A DNA stretch of 64,000 bases from Algoriphagus winogradskyi (GTDB lineage Bacteria > Bacteroidota > Bacteroidia > Cytophagales > Cyclobacteriaceae). Position 1 is the first letter of the stretch, and each line of letters starts with the position of its first letter. This document shows positions 7,955 to 15,929 of the stretch, one piece after another. The position numbers and the translations under genes were made by a program. The stretch lies in NCBI RefSeq assembly GCF_900182815.1, contig NZ_FXUA01000005.1, forward strand, positions 186,001-250,000. The letters are read 5' to 3'. The notes below the pieces were generated by a model that was given only the letters and a program-made list of their open reading frames with translations, did not search any database and was not told the origin of the DNA.

Positions 7955-9262
7955 CTATTCGCTTTTACCTGCTACAACTGGCTTTGGAGTCTCGGCCACT
8001 AATCGTGCTGGTTCACCTGGAATAATAATAGTTGCTAATCTATCCATATATTCAGTTTTGGTAGATTCAAATGCAAGTTTGTTAGCAGAAGAAATAGGCT
8101 CGGAAGGTGGAATCTTCTCTCTCAACCAATCTTCCTGTTTGCCATTTTTCCAAAATCTAAAGCAAAGGTGCGGGCCAGTTGCCAAGCCAGTGCTTCCCAC
8201 ATAACCAATTACCTGACCTTGTTTAATTCGCGTTCCAGGCTTGATGCCTTTGGCAATTTTAGACATGTGTAAATATTGGGTAGTGTAGGTGCCATTATGC
8301 TTGATCTTTACATAATTACCATTTGCTGAAGTATAACGGGCATCTATTACCGTTCCTTCTCCCACAGAGCGGATTTCCGTGCCAGTTGGGGCAGCGTAAT
8401 CTGTACCCAAGTGAGCTTTATAGCGTTTTTGAACTGGATGGAATCTTTTCAGGCTATACCTAGAGCTTATTCTCGAGTATTTCAGTGGATCTCTCAAAAA
8501 TGCTTTCTTGAAGCTGTCTCCGTTTTGATCGAAGAAAGCTACTTCTCCGTTTTGCTCAAAAGGAATCGCATAATAAGGGGTTCCTTTGTGTTCGAAAAAA
8601 GCTGTTTGAATGTCTGAAACGCCAACAACTACTCCGTCAATTACTTTCTCCTGGTAGGATACTTTAAACTTGTCGCCTTTTTGCAAAGCTCCAAAGTCAA
8701 TAGACCAACCATATAGATCGGCAAATTGATCAATAATATCATAAGTTATTCCAAGACCAGTCATGTCAGCTGAAAGATTGGAATTGATAATTCCGCCAGC
8801 TTCCTTGGTTCTGTATTCTGCGGGTTTCTCTGCTTTATAAATATCTATGGAGTCCAGGTTGAAGACTACATATTCAGCTGGATTTGGCTCGTAAATGAAA
8901 AATGCTGCCTGAGCTGAATCAGCAGGAGTAACTACCGTAAATTTCTTGTTTGCTGCTATCCCTCTTACGTCAAAAATCTCCTTTGATTTTTTGGCTATCT
9001 GATCGATAATCTGATAGGGGACATTGAAAGGCGCTAGGATAGACCCTAAAGTTTGGTTTTTACTCACGGTTCCTTCTACAATATTCAACCCGGTGACGTT
9101 GATTCCGTAAAGAAACACCTGGTTCGCAAGGGAATCAATGAGCGGTGGTTCTACGATCTCAGCTTCCTTTTCTTTCTGAAAAGGCAGGTCGAAAAATTGG
9201 AGTGAAGATGCTGCGCCAATGGTGATAACGAGTGCAGCAATTCCTATCCAGATCTTTTTCAT
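7955..9262 (-). CDS. M23 family peptidoglycan DD-metalloendopeptidase (MepM-like), Cys variant
   Basis: 435 residues. A membrane anchor or signal at 5-24 is followed by an N-terminal LysM/OapA-like region (about 60-240) and the M23 domain (about 270-385). Zn-site motifs are HLGTD (H284, D288) and GPHLCFRFW (H365, C367). In canonical M23 enzymes the second motif is HxH and its last His is a zinc ligand; here that position is Cys, a possible ligand. MepM-type enzymes cut peptide cross-links to allow cell-wall growth. The gene is single, with its own terminator. The Cys reads unambiguously in the DNA (CAC CTT TGC). Confidence 0.85.
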   Translation of the reverse strand: MKKIWIGIAALVITIGAASSLQFFDLPFQKEKEAEIVEPPLIDSLANQVFLYGINVTGLNIVEGTVSKNQTLGSILAPFNVPYQIIDQIAKKSKEIFDVRGIAANKKFTVVTPADSAQAAFFIYEPNPAEYVVFNLDSIDIYKAEKPAEYRTKEAGGIINSNLSADMTGLGITYDIIDQFADLYGWSIDFGALQKGDKFKVSYQEKVIDGVVVGVSDIQTAFFEHKGTPYYAIPFEQNGEVAFFDQNGDSFKKAFLRDPLKYSRISSRYSLKRFHPVQKRYKAHLGTDYAAPTGTEIRSVGEGTVIDARYTSANGNYVKIKHNGTYTTQYLHMSKIAKGIKPGTRIKQGQVIGYVGSTGLATGPHLCFRFWKNGKQEDWLREKIPPSEPISSANKLAFESTKTEYMDRLATIIIPGEPARLVAETPKPVVAGKSE

Positions 9263-9440
9263 TAATCTAATTCTATTTGGGGGAGGTGAAATTTAACTCA
9301 ATCAAGCAAAAAAGGGCTTTTAATCCAAGTTTTGGGGTATAAACCTTTCGATCGCTCCTTTCCAACTATCATACCAACGATGAATAGTGCCTGAATATTT
9401 CATAAAAAAATATTTTCGGCAATTAAAACTATGACTAAGA

Positions 9441-9586
9441 ATTCCCATTAGGCCTCGACTTCGCTCCACCACCGAGATATAATTAGGGTAGATAAGAAGT
9501 GGATGGGAGCGGAAAAACTGCACTTCTCCAGTCCATGCTCAAGCACTAGCCAAGCGGACACCGAGCGAAGTCGAACTGGGAATATT
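9441..9586. repeat. Inverted repeat with CTCGACTTCGCTC arms
   Basis: The left arm 9441-9476 (ATTCCCATTAGGCCTCGACT...) and right arm 9551-9586 read as imperfect reverse complements (both contain TCGACTTCGCTC and ATTCCCA). About 75 nt separates them. This resembles the REP-like repeats scattered in many Bacteroidota genomes. Confidence 0.55.
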
Positions 9587-9750
9587 TATCTTGGATATTC
9601 ATGTAATTTTTGATAGCTACATAAATCACAAGTCTTCATCTTATTTCAATTTTCATAAAGAATAGTCTGGTTTTTCAGGAAAAATGGAAGGAAATCACTG
9701 AAATTATTGCTAATCATCCAATGATTCCTGTGTTCTGACTGTCATTTCTT

Positions 9751-9758
9751 TATCTTTG
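9751..9758 (+). promoter_or_regulatory. TATCTTTG -7 box of aspS
   Basis: It matches TAnnTTTG. It lies 25 nt before the aspS ATG, so the leader would be about 20 nt. The -33 element is weak. Confidence 0.5.
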
Positions 9759-9783
9759 ACATCCCAAAAAAAACTAAATTAAC

Positions 9784-11544
9784 ATGCTGAGAACGCATAC
9801 TTGTGGCGAACTACGCCTGGATCACGTTAATCAAGAAGTTACCCTTGCTGGCTGGGTTCAGCGGGTAAGAAATAAAGGAGGACTCATCTGGGTCGATCTT
9901 CGCGACCGTTACGGTTTGACTCAATTGATTTTTGAAGAGGACTCAAGCGAAAAAGCATTGTTGGAAAAAGCTGCAGAACTCGGTCGTGAGTTTGTGGTGC
10001 AGGCTACTGGCAAAGTAATCGAGCGGACTTCCAAAAACGATAAAATCCCAACAGGATCTATAGAAATCAAAGTAACTGCACTTGAAGTGTTGAATGCTGC
10101 GAAAGTTCCTCCGTTTATCATCGAAGATGAAACTGACGGTGGCGAAGAGCTTCGTATGAAATACAGATACTTGGATCTTCGTAGAAATGTAGTTCGTGAG
10201 AAGCTTCAACTGCGTCATAAAATGATGCAGGAGACTCGTAAATACATGGATGCGCAGGAATTTATTGAGGTGGAAACCCCAGTTTTAATTAAGTCCACTC
10301 CAGAGGGGGCACGCGATTTTGTCGTACCTAGCCGTACCAATCCTGGTGAATTTTATGCTTTGCCGCAATCTCCGCAGACCTTCAAGCAATTGCTGATGGT
10401 TTCTGGTTTTGACCGATATTTCCAGATCGTAAAATGTTTCCGTGATGAGGATTTGAGAGCGGATCGTCAACCTGAGTTTACTCAGATAGACTGCGAAATG
10501 GCTTTCGTAACCCAGGAAGATATCCTAAATACCTTCGAAGGATTGACTAAGCATTTGTTTAGCAAAGTGAAGGGAGTGGAGTTGGAAGAAGTGAAGCGAA
10601 TGACTTATGCAGATGCCATGAAATATTATGGTAACGATAAGCCAGATCTTCGTTTTGATATGAAATTCGTAGAGTTAAATGAATTGGCTCAAGGAAAGGG
10701 ATTTAGCATTTTTGACCAGGCTGAGCTGGTAGTTGGTATCTGTGCGAAAGGAGCTGCAGAGTATACCAGAAAGCAAATTGACGCACTGACTGAGTGGGTA
10801 AAACGCCCTCAGATCGGAGCAAAAGGCATGGTCTACGCCAAATACAATGCTGACGGAACCATCAAATCTTCTGTGGATAAATTCTATTCTGCTGACGATC
10901 TTCAGGATTGGGCAGATGCATTCGGAGCGACTCAGGGTGACCTGATTTTGATCCTGAGCGGAGATGCAGATAAGGTACGTAAGCAACTTTCTGAGCTTCG
11001 TCTTAAAATGGGTGAGGACCTTGGACTTCGTGATCGTTCTGTTTTCAAACCGCTTTGGGTAATGGACTTTCCTTTGTTGGAGTGGGATGAGGAGACTAAC
11101 CGATACCATGCCATGCACCATCCATTTACTTCTCCTAAGACAGAGGATATTCCTTTGCTGGATTCAGATCCAGGAGCGGTGAGAGCAAATGCATATGATT
11201 TGGTTATCAATGGTGTGGAAATTGGCGGCGGTTCTATCCGTATTCACGATAGAGCTACTCAGCAATTGATGTTCAAGCATCTTGGATTCTCAGAGGAAGA
11301 GGCGCAAAAGCAATTCGGATTCCTGATGGAAGCTTTCGAATATGGAGCCCCACCACATGGAGGGATAGCTTTCGGATTTGATAGATTGTGTGCGATTTTC
11401 GGTGGATCAGATTCCATTCGTGATTACATCGCCTTCCCGAAAAATAACTCGGGTCGTGACGTGATGATCGATTCTCCAAGCAGCATTGCGGACGAGCAAT
11501 TGAAAGAATTATCGATACAATTGGCTGTAGTGGCTAAATCATAA
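9784..11544 (+). CDS. aspS: Aspartate--tRNA ligase
   Basis: 586 residues, full length for the bacterial type. It has an N-terminal OB-fold anticodon-binding domain (1-105), the class II catalytic core with the GAD insertion (about 290-420), motif 2 ([17 protein letters not shown]) and motif 3 ([10 protein letters not shown]). It charges tRNA-Asp with aspartate. At the position that separates discriminating (Leu30 in E. coli) from non-discriminating enzymes (His) it has Lys31 (RNKGG), so this residue does not tell whether it also makes Asp-tRNA-Asn. Single gene with its own promoter and terminator. Confidence 0.97.
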   Translation: MLRTHTCGELRLDHVNQEVTLAGWVQRVRNKGGLIWVDLRDRYGLTQLIFEEDSSEKALLEKAAELGREFVVQATGKVIERTSKNDKIPTGSIEIKVTALEVLNAAKVPPFIIEDETDGGEELRMKYRYLDLRRNVVREKLQLRHKMMQETRKYMDAQEFIEVETPVLIKSTPEGARDFVVPSRTNPGEFYALPQSPQTFKQLLMVSGFDRYFQIVKCFRDEDLRADRQPEFTQIDCEMAFVTQEDILNTFEGLTKHLFSKVKGVELEEVKRMTYADAMKYYGNDKPDLRFDMKFVELNELAQGKGFSIFDQAELVVGICAKGAAEYTRKQIDALTEWVKRPQIGAKGMVYAKYNADGTIKSSVDKFYSADDLQDWADAFGATQGDLILILSGDADKVRKQLSELRLKMGEDLGLRDRSVFKPLWVMDFPLLEWDEETNRYHAMHHPFTSPKTEDIPLLDSDPGAVRANAYDLVINGVEIGGGSIRIHDRATQQLMFKHLGFSEEEAQKQFGFLMEAFEYGAPPHGGIAFGFDRLCAIFGGSDSIRDYIAFPKNNSGRDVMIDSPSSIADEQLKELSIQLAVVAKS

Positions 11545-11555
11545 TATAAACTTTT

Positions 11556-11577
11556 CGGTCTGTGGGGACACAGACCG
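11556..11577. repeat. CGGTCTGTG hairpin after aspS
   Basis: A perfect 9-bp stem (CGGTCTGTG / CACAGACCG) with a 4-nt loop and no T tract. A close relative follows the MltF-like gene at 32152-32170. Confidence 0.5.
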
Positions 11578-11631
11578 AGGCGCTAAAGTGTAGGGCGAAT
11601 GATGATTTGCCCGAATATAAAATAAACATAC

Positions 11632-11664
11632 AAGGCTGTTTCAGAGATGAGACAGCCTTTTTTG
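11632..11664 (+). terminator. Intrinsic terminator after aspS
   Basis: An AAGGCTGT/ACAGCCTT stem with a 12-nt loop, followed by a T run. Confidence 0.75.
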
Positions 11665-11737
11665 GTGAATATTTTGTCCTTCTATAGTTGAAGCGTCTAT
11701 TCTTAGTGCAAGTTTCTAATGATTAAAGGAACAGGCT

Positions 11738-11956
11738 TTAAGCATATCGTTTTTTTAGTTCCGCAAGAATTCCTTCCAATCCATTGAGTCGGATTTCATA
11801 AAGCGTGTGCAGCCACATACCTAGTTTGCCTTCTGGAAATCCTTGGCCGTACATCCATACCAAGTAGTGTTCTGGTACATCGCATAGTAATCGGCCTTTA
11901 TACTTTCCATAAGGCATTTTTTTAGTCACCAGATCAATAAGGATTTGTTGGTCCAT
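11738..11956 (-). CDS. DUF3820 family protein
   Basis: 72 residues, the usual size for DUF3820. The signature is present: MPYGKYKGRLLCDVPEHYL near the start, followed by WMYGQGFP and a helical C-terminus. The family is small, cytosolic and of uncertain function (sometimes labelled a putative virulence-factor regulator, without direct support here). It is a single gene. A TACCTTTG box ends only 4 nt before the ATG, suggesting a leaderless mRNA. Confidence 0.8.
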   Translation of the reverse strand: MDQQILIDLVTKKMPYGKYKGRLLCDVPEHYLVWMYGQGFPEGKLGMWLHTLYEIRLNGLEGILAELKKRYA

Positions 11957-11960
11957 GGGG

Positions 11961-11968
11961 CAAAGGTA
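11961..11968 (-). promoter_or_regulatory. TACCTTTG -7 box of the DUF3820 gene
   Basis: A perfect TAnnTTTG box separated from the ATG at 11956 by CCCC only. Transcription would start at or next to the start codon. Confidence 0.5.
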
Positions 11969-12089
11969 TAAGGAATTTGATCCAGCCTTACTGCTTATTT
12001 CTTGTTCTTACATTCTTTTTTCTAGGAATCACATTTAATTTATTATGAAATTAGTTTAGCTTTTCAGCTTAAATCCAGCTGATTTATTT

Positions 12090-12575
12090 ATGAAAACAAG
12101 TTTACTTATTCTTTCTTTTCTAATCCTTTCGTTTACTGCTTCCTTTGGGCAGGTTGCTAAAGATTCCATCACGATTAGGAAAAGTTTTTGGGGGTATAAA
12201 TTTTATCAGGGAGACACAAGGGTACAACTTGGAGACTTAGTGAATATCATGCAAACAAACCAAGAAGCTTACAAATCAATAAAATCCGCACAGTCCAACT
12301 ATACCCTGGCATCAATCATAGGTTTTGCTGGAGGGTTTATGGTTGGCTGGCCTATAGGAGCAGCTGTGGCAGGTGGTGACCCAAACTGGGCACTCGCAGG
12401 TATAGGCGCAGGATTGCTTGTTGCAACCATCCCTATTACAAATAGCTTTGTCAAAAAATCCAGATTTGCTCTAGACACTTACAATAGAGGATCTACTGCA
12501 AGTTCCGTCTGGGATAGAACTGAACTAAACCTGTCTTTTTCAGCAACTGGAGCAGGACTTTCGCTCAATTTCTAG
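12090..12575 (+). CDS. Hypothetical exported protein with Gly-rich membrane segments
   Basis: 161 residues. Signal peptide 1-20 (ASFG|Q). The middle part has two hydrophobic, Gly/Ala-rich segments (about 74-94, IIGFAGGFMVGWPIGAAVAG; about 97-115, NWALAGIGAGLLVATIP), in the style of glycine-zipper proteins. The N-terminal part (ITIRKSFWGYKFYQGDTRV) resembles small envelope proteins common in Bacteroidota. I do not recognise a named family. The strong signal peptide and ordinary base composition argue that it is real. It has no operon partner: the next gene starts 160 nt downstream. Confidence 0.65.
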   Translation: MKTSLLILSFLILSFTASFGQVAKDSITIRKSFWGYKFYQGDTRVQLGDLVNIMQTNQEAYKSIKSAQSNYTLASIIGFAGGFMVGWPIGAAVAGGDPNWALAGIGAGLLVATIPITNSFVKKSRFALDTYNRGSTASSVWDRTELNLSFSATGAGLSLNF

Positions 12576-12735
12576 ATGTGCCAGTTAAAAATCTTTAGCT
12601 TACAGCTACCATTTCTAAGAGTGTATTCAAATTATCAGGACTCTGAACAGTAGAGCGGTGAAATTAAGTCTACTGGCCAAAGTGCTTATTATCACAACAT
12701 TCAATTTGATCAATTAACCAACTCAACTTTAAATC

Positions 12736-13113
12736 ATGGGATTATTCAATAAAATATTAGGCAATGCCAGCGAAGTATCTGTTGAGCAACTGAGCAAGGA
12801 TTTCGGAAGATTGCTAGCAGAAGGAGAGCAGATTGAACTTGGATTCAAGCTTATTCGGGATACGTTTATGTTTACGGATAAGCGTCTTATTTTGATAGAT
12901 GTGCAGGGACTAACAGGAAGCAAGGTGGAGTACAAGTCCATGCCTTATAAGAGTATTTCCAGGTTTTCACTGGAAACCGCTGGCACCTTTGATTTGGATG
13001 CGGAGCTGAAGATCTGGATTTCGAGTGAAGACATGCCTTCGGTCAGCAAGCGCTTCAATAAAAGCATTGATGTCTATGAAGTGCAACGATATCTGGCTTC
13101 AAAAGTGATGTAA
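12736..13113 (+). CDS. Bacterial PH-domain protein (bPH_1, PF08000-like)
   Basis: 125 residues, the family's normal length. The protein is a single PH fold (about 20-122) with the family features GEQIELGFKLIRDTFMFTDK and KRLILIDVQG, then YKSMPYKSISRFS. It has no signal peptide and no membrane segment. Bacterial PH-domain proteins of this type are widespread, oligomeric and of unsettled function. It is followed by a 1.2 kb gene-poor stretch. Confidence 0.8.
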   Translation: MGLFNKILGNASEVSVEQLSKDFGRLLAEGEQIELGFKLIRDTFMFTDKRLILIDVQGLTGSKVEYKSMPYKSISRFSLETAGTFDLDAELKIWISSEDMPSVSKRFNKSIDVYEVQRYLASKVM

Positions 13114-13537
13114 TTCTCGCAACTGAATGACCTAGCGTTATTTGAGGTATTCACTTTACCATTTCTTCTTCAAGCCTTTTAGTTATTGAAATCGAAGATC
13201 CCGGGTTCGTTTGCCCGAGCTGAACCGAATCGGCAGGGAAGCGATTCGGGAACAACCAATCTACTACTTATCTCTTATCTACATCTGGAGCAGGATCGAT
13301 CACCTTCTCTCTTCAGAGCGAGTCACGAGAATCGGGAAGAAGAAGGGCGTAAGGTAGGAAGGCCAATTGGAAATTGGTAAGAATATTAGGGTGGAATTAC
13401 AAATCCCACCCAGTCAAATAGACTATTCGACTACACCCAGACGGGGGAATCCTGTATGCCCGGCTGTCAATCTATCTGGTGTACTCTTGGGTGATCCATC
13501 TTATGGTAGTGTTTCATTTATATCAAGCCAGTACTAT

Positions 13538-13588
13538 CTCCCTTGATGCTCCCTTAATCCTCCCTTGCAGTTCCCTTACGTCTCCCAG
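13538..13588. repeat. 11-nt tandem array, CTCCCTTnnnn
   Basis: Units start at 13538, 13549, 13560, 13571 and 13582, exactly 11 nt apart. Three are CTCCCTT, one is TTCCCTT and the last is a partial CTCCCAG. The reverse complement (for example CATCAAGGGAG) resembles the ATCGAAGGAGC units at 15280. Confidence 0.6.
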
Positions 13589-14084
13589 TGATTTAGGGAA
13601 GTTCAAAGGAGAAGCTAGGGCGGAGCAGTGGTGAATGGTAAGCTTTGGTAAGGCTTCAAGTCGACCTTTCTACGATGCTACTCCGATGGTATATCGAAGA
13701 AGCTATGTTTTTAAACCCGACATGTTTGAAGTTAAAGTCAAGTTGAAATCCGTAAATGGATGCTATATCTGAGAGTTTAATCTAGCTATTGATATTCTGA
13801 TATATGACTCTGCTTTCTGTTTTTACTAATAATGAAACGAGGGCCCCTGATATTTTTACAGCATGTTTTTGAGAAGACTGATGGTCAATAGAACAGTAAC
13901 AATAGTAGCCTTTACCCAGCTTTTCCCGACAGGAATTATTTCCGTTTTCCGTATTATTCAAATAATTTTAAGAGAGGGTGTTCTGTAGACTTGAAACTTG
14001 GAGTAAAAAATTGGTGGGGTAACTTTTCAAAGCGCGATTAAATACCAAATAAAAATAAGGGAAGGGGAGATTGGGTAAAAATTT

Positions 14085-14160
14085 AATGTGATTATCCGCA
14101 ATGATGCCATTTGCCTTAGATTCTTTGCTTATGTGGTCGGAAGACCGATGACCGAAGACT
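14085..14160. repeat. Dispersed repeat ATTATCCGCAATGATGCC...GACCGAAGACT, copy 1
   Basis: It shares TGATTATCCGCAATGATGCC, CCTTA, TTTGCTT and GATGACCGAAGACT, in the same order, with the copy at 17583-17651. The right part contains overlapping small hairpins (GTCGGAAGACCGAT). Confidence 0.6.
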
Positions 14161-14321
14161 CCCGCATTGGCGGGACAGGCTGAAGTGACCTCAATTATAA
14201 TTTTGAACAAATTCTAGATTGCTTTTCCCTCTTTACTGGTAGAAAAGCGGATATACATAAAATTAAATTTTTATTTTGTTAAAATATAGTTAGATCTTTT
14301 TTGATACCTAAGAAACAACAG

Positions 14322-15110
14322 ATGAAAAAAACACTACTCTCTGCACTGATTTTTACCTTCGGAATCAGTGCTTCTTTCGCACAAGACGATGCTGCAGAAC
14401 TTGCCAAGAAACTAGCCAACCCTATCGCGTCCTTGATATCTGTTCCTTTTCAGAACAATACAGATTATGGGATAGGTGATTTCAAAGGCAGCCGCAACAC
14501 TATGAATATCCAGCCAGTGATACCAATTTCGATGAGTAAAGACTGGAATATGATCACAAGAATAGTGATTCCTGTGGTCACACAATATAATATCACTTCT
14601 CCGGGAGAGAAGCAATCAGGACTTGGAGACGCAGTGATGTCTGCCTTTTTTTCACCAAAAAACTCTGAAAAATTGACTTGGGGTGTAGGGCCTGCCTTGC
14701 TTTTGCCTATAGGAACGAATGATTATCTGACCACCAAGAAATTCGGAATGGGACCAACCGCTATAGCGCTGAAATAGGTAAATGGCTGGACTGTTGGTGG
14801 CTTGATCAACCAACTTTGGTCGGTTGCTGGAAATGAAGATAGGCCTGACGTAAGCCAGATGTTTGTTCAGCCTTTTGTGAATTATAACTGGAAATCCGGC
14901 GCAGGAATAGGAGGTAACTTGGAGTGGACGCAAAATTGGAAAGCCTCAACTGCTACAGTTTGGTTGAATCCGACCATTTCTGCGGTGACCAGTCTGGGTA
15001 AGCAGAAAACTCAATTTGTGGTAGGTCCTAGATTAAATCTGGCCTCTCCTGATGGGGGCAAAGCTGATTGGGGATGGAGAGCTGTAGTGATCTTTCTGTT
15101 TCCAAAGTAA
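14322..15110 (+). pseudogene. Outer-membrane barrel protein ('neuromedin U'/transporter type) broken by an in-frame TAG
   Basis: Two stretches in the same frame, 14322-14777 and 14778-15110, are separated only by a TAG at 14775-14777. Together they give about 262 codons: a signal peptide (MKKTLLSAL...SFAQ), then ELAKKLANPIASLISVPFQN, GIGDFKGS, SGLGDAV, GVGPALLLPIG, and after the stop NGWTVGGLINQLWSVAG and a C-terminal barrel end (VVIFLFPK). These are hallmarks of a Bacteroidota/proteobacterial outer-membrane barrel family often annotated 'neuromedin U'. The stop falls where a Gln (CAG) or Lys (AAG) would be one base away. I chose the ATG at 14322 because MKK plus a hydrophobic core follows; an ATG at 14301 is also in frame. 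Confidence 0.8.
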
Positions 15111-15647
15111 TGTGATTAGTATCAGCTATTAAGCGATTGCAGTCATCCCGTTGGCCTTACCCTATTTACCCTTGTCGAATAACTTATCGGACAGCCTCAG
15201 AGAGCGGCTTATAATATGCTTTCATTCAACTTTACGCCAATTTTTTATCGATTCAACTTCGATCTTCCAACGATAGTATATCGAAGGAGCATCGAAGGAG
15301 CATCGGAGAAGCATCGAATAAGCTACTGATTTGCCGACTTTAATTTCTTACTAAAACCAAGCAGCAAAGGGGATGAGAGAATACCTCTGAGTGCCTTAGA
15401 TTAGTCGTTATAGGTGAATACTCTTTTGGAAGAAAGTTCAGTTATCAATTAGGAATTATCTGATAGGATTTCAGATCAAATTGGTTGAGCTAGCTATGCT
15501 AAAATCCATATCTAAAATTTGAAAAATCGGAATATTGAGGTAATTCTAGTACATAGTGCCCCGTAGTAAATGCGAATAATCACCCTTTTTTGATTTTAAT
15601 CGCTTAATTTTTAGTCAGTACTCTGATTTTAATCTAATTTTATCTAG
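15111..15647. other. Gene-free region with tandem repeat
   Basis: About 540 nt between the broken barrel gene and the truncated bat gene. Apart from the 11-nt array at 15280-15323 I see nothing recognisable. AT content rises toward the right end, and a stop codon at 15645 bounds the bat fragment. Confidence 0.55.
15280..15323. repeat. 11-nt tandem array ATCGAAGGAGC (four units)
   Basis: Units ATCGAAGGAGC (15280), ATCGAAGGAGC (15291), ATCGGAGAAGC (15302) and ATCGAATAAGC (15313). A single related unit preceded by the same GTAT lies at 13693-13703. Confidence 0.65.
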
Positions 15648-15929
15648 ACATTTTCACACCAGCAAGAGGAGCAAACCGTAGGCAGTAAAGAGCCCACCGA
15701 AGAAGATATGGAGGCGGAAGACATTGAACAATCCGAAAACTCAAATGCCACAATGGCTAGAGAGCTTGAAGAAGTTCCTGAGGATACCGATCCTGCCGTT
15801 CAGAAAGATAACAGTAAGATGCTGATGCGTAAAGTAGATGATGATCCATCGCTGTTTTTGAAAAGGAAATTTGCCTACCAAGTGAAGAAGGATAGCATAA
15901 AACCAAAGGCGCATGAAAGGAATTGGTAA
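15648..15929 (+). pseudogene. 5'-truncated bat-operon protein (BatB/BatC-type C-terminal remnant)
   Basis: The frame is open from 15648 after a TAG and encodes only a Glu-rich linker plus a C-terminal motif: KMLMRKVDDDPSLFLKRKF, then AYQVKKDSIKPKAHERNW. The DDPxxFLxRKFxYQ end is typical of the TPR/VWA proteins encoded directly upstream of batD in aerotolerance (bat) operons. The N-terminal VWA/TPR region that should precede it is absent; unrelated AT-rich DNA lies there instead. The end overlaps the batD start by 17 nt, as in intact operons. An internal ATG at 15708 could still express a 73-residue peptide. I interpret this as a deletion scar that removed the front of the operon. Confidence 0.65.

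Larger units (their letters stand above)
9263..9783. other. Intergenic region between M23 gene and aspS
   Basis: 521 nt without a convincing gene. It holds an inverted repeat (9441-9586) and the aspS promoter near the right end. A 67-codon open frame here (9320-9523, minus) overlaps the repeat and has no recognisable features. Confidence 0.6.
13114..14321. other. 1.2 kb gene-free, repeat-containing region
   Basis: No supportable coding frame. Visible structures are a perfect 8-bp hairpin CCGAATCG...CGATTCGG (13225-13249), a GGGTGG...CCACCC inverted repeat near 13391-13411, an 11-nt tandem array (13538-13588), a single ATCGAAGAAGC unit (13693-13703), and the left copy of a dispersed repeat (14085-14160). 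It looks like decayed DNA. Confidence 0.6.

Noticed and set aside
9320..9523. 67-residue open frame on the minus strand
   Set aside because: It covers one arm of a REP-like inverted repeat and has no features of a protein.
13186..13380. 64-residue open frame on the plus strand
   Set aside because: It overlaps hairpins and has no family features or start signal; the region looks non-coding.
14802..15110. Separate small gene on the plus strand
   Set aside because: It is in the same frame as the preceding barrel fragment and completes it after a TAG.
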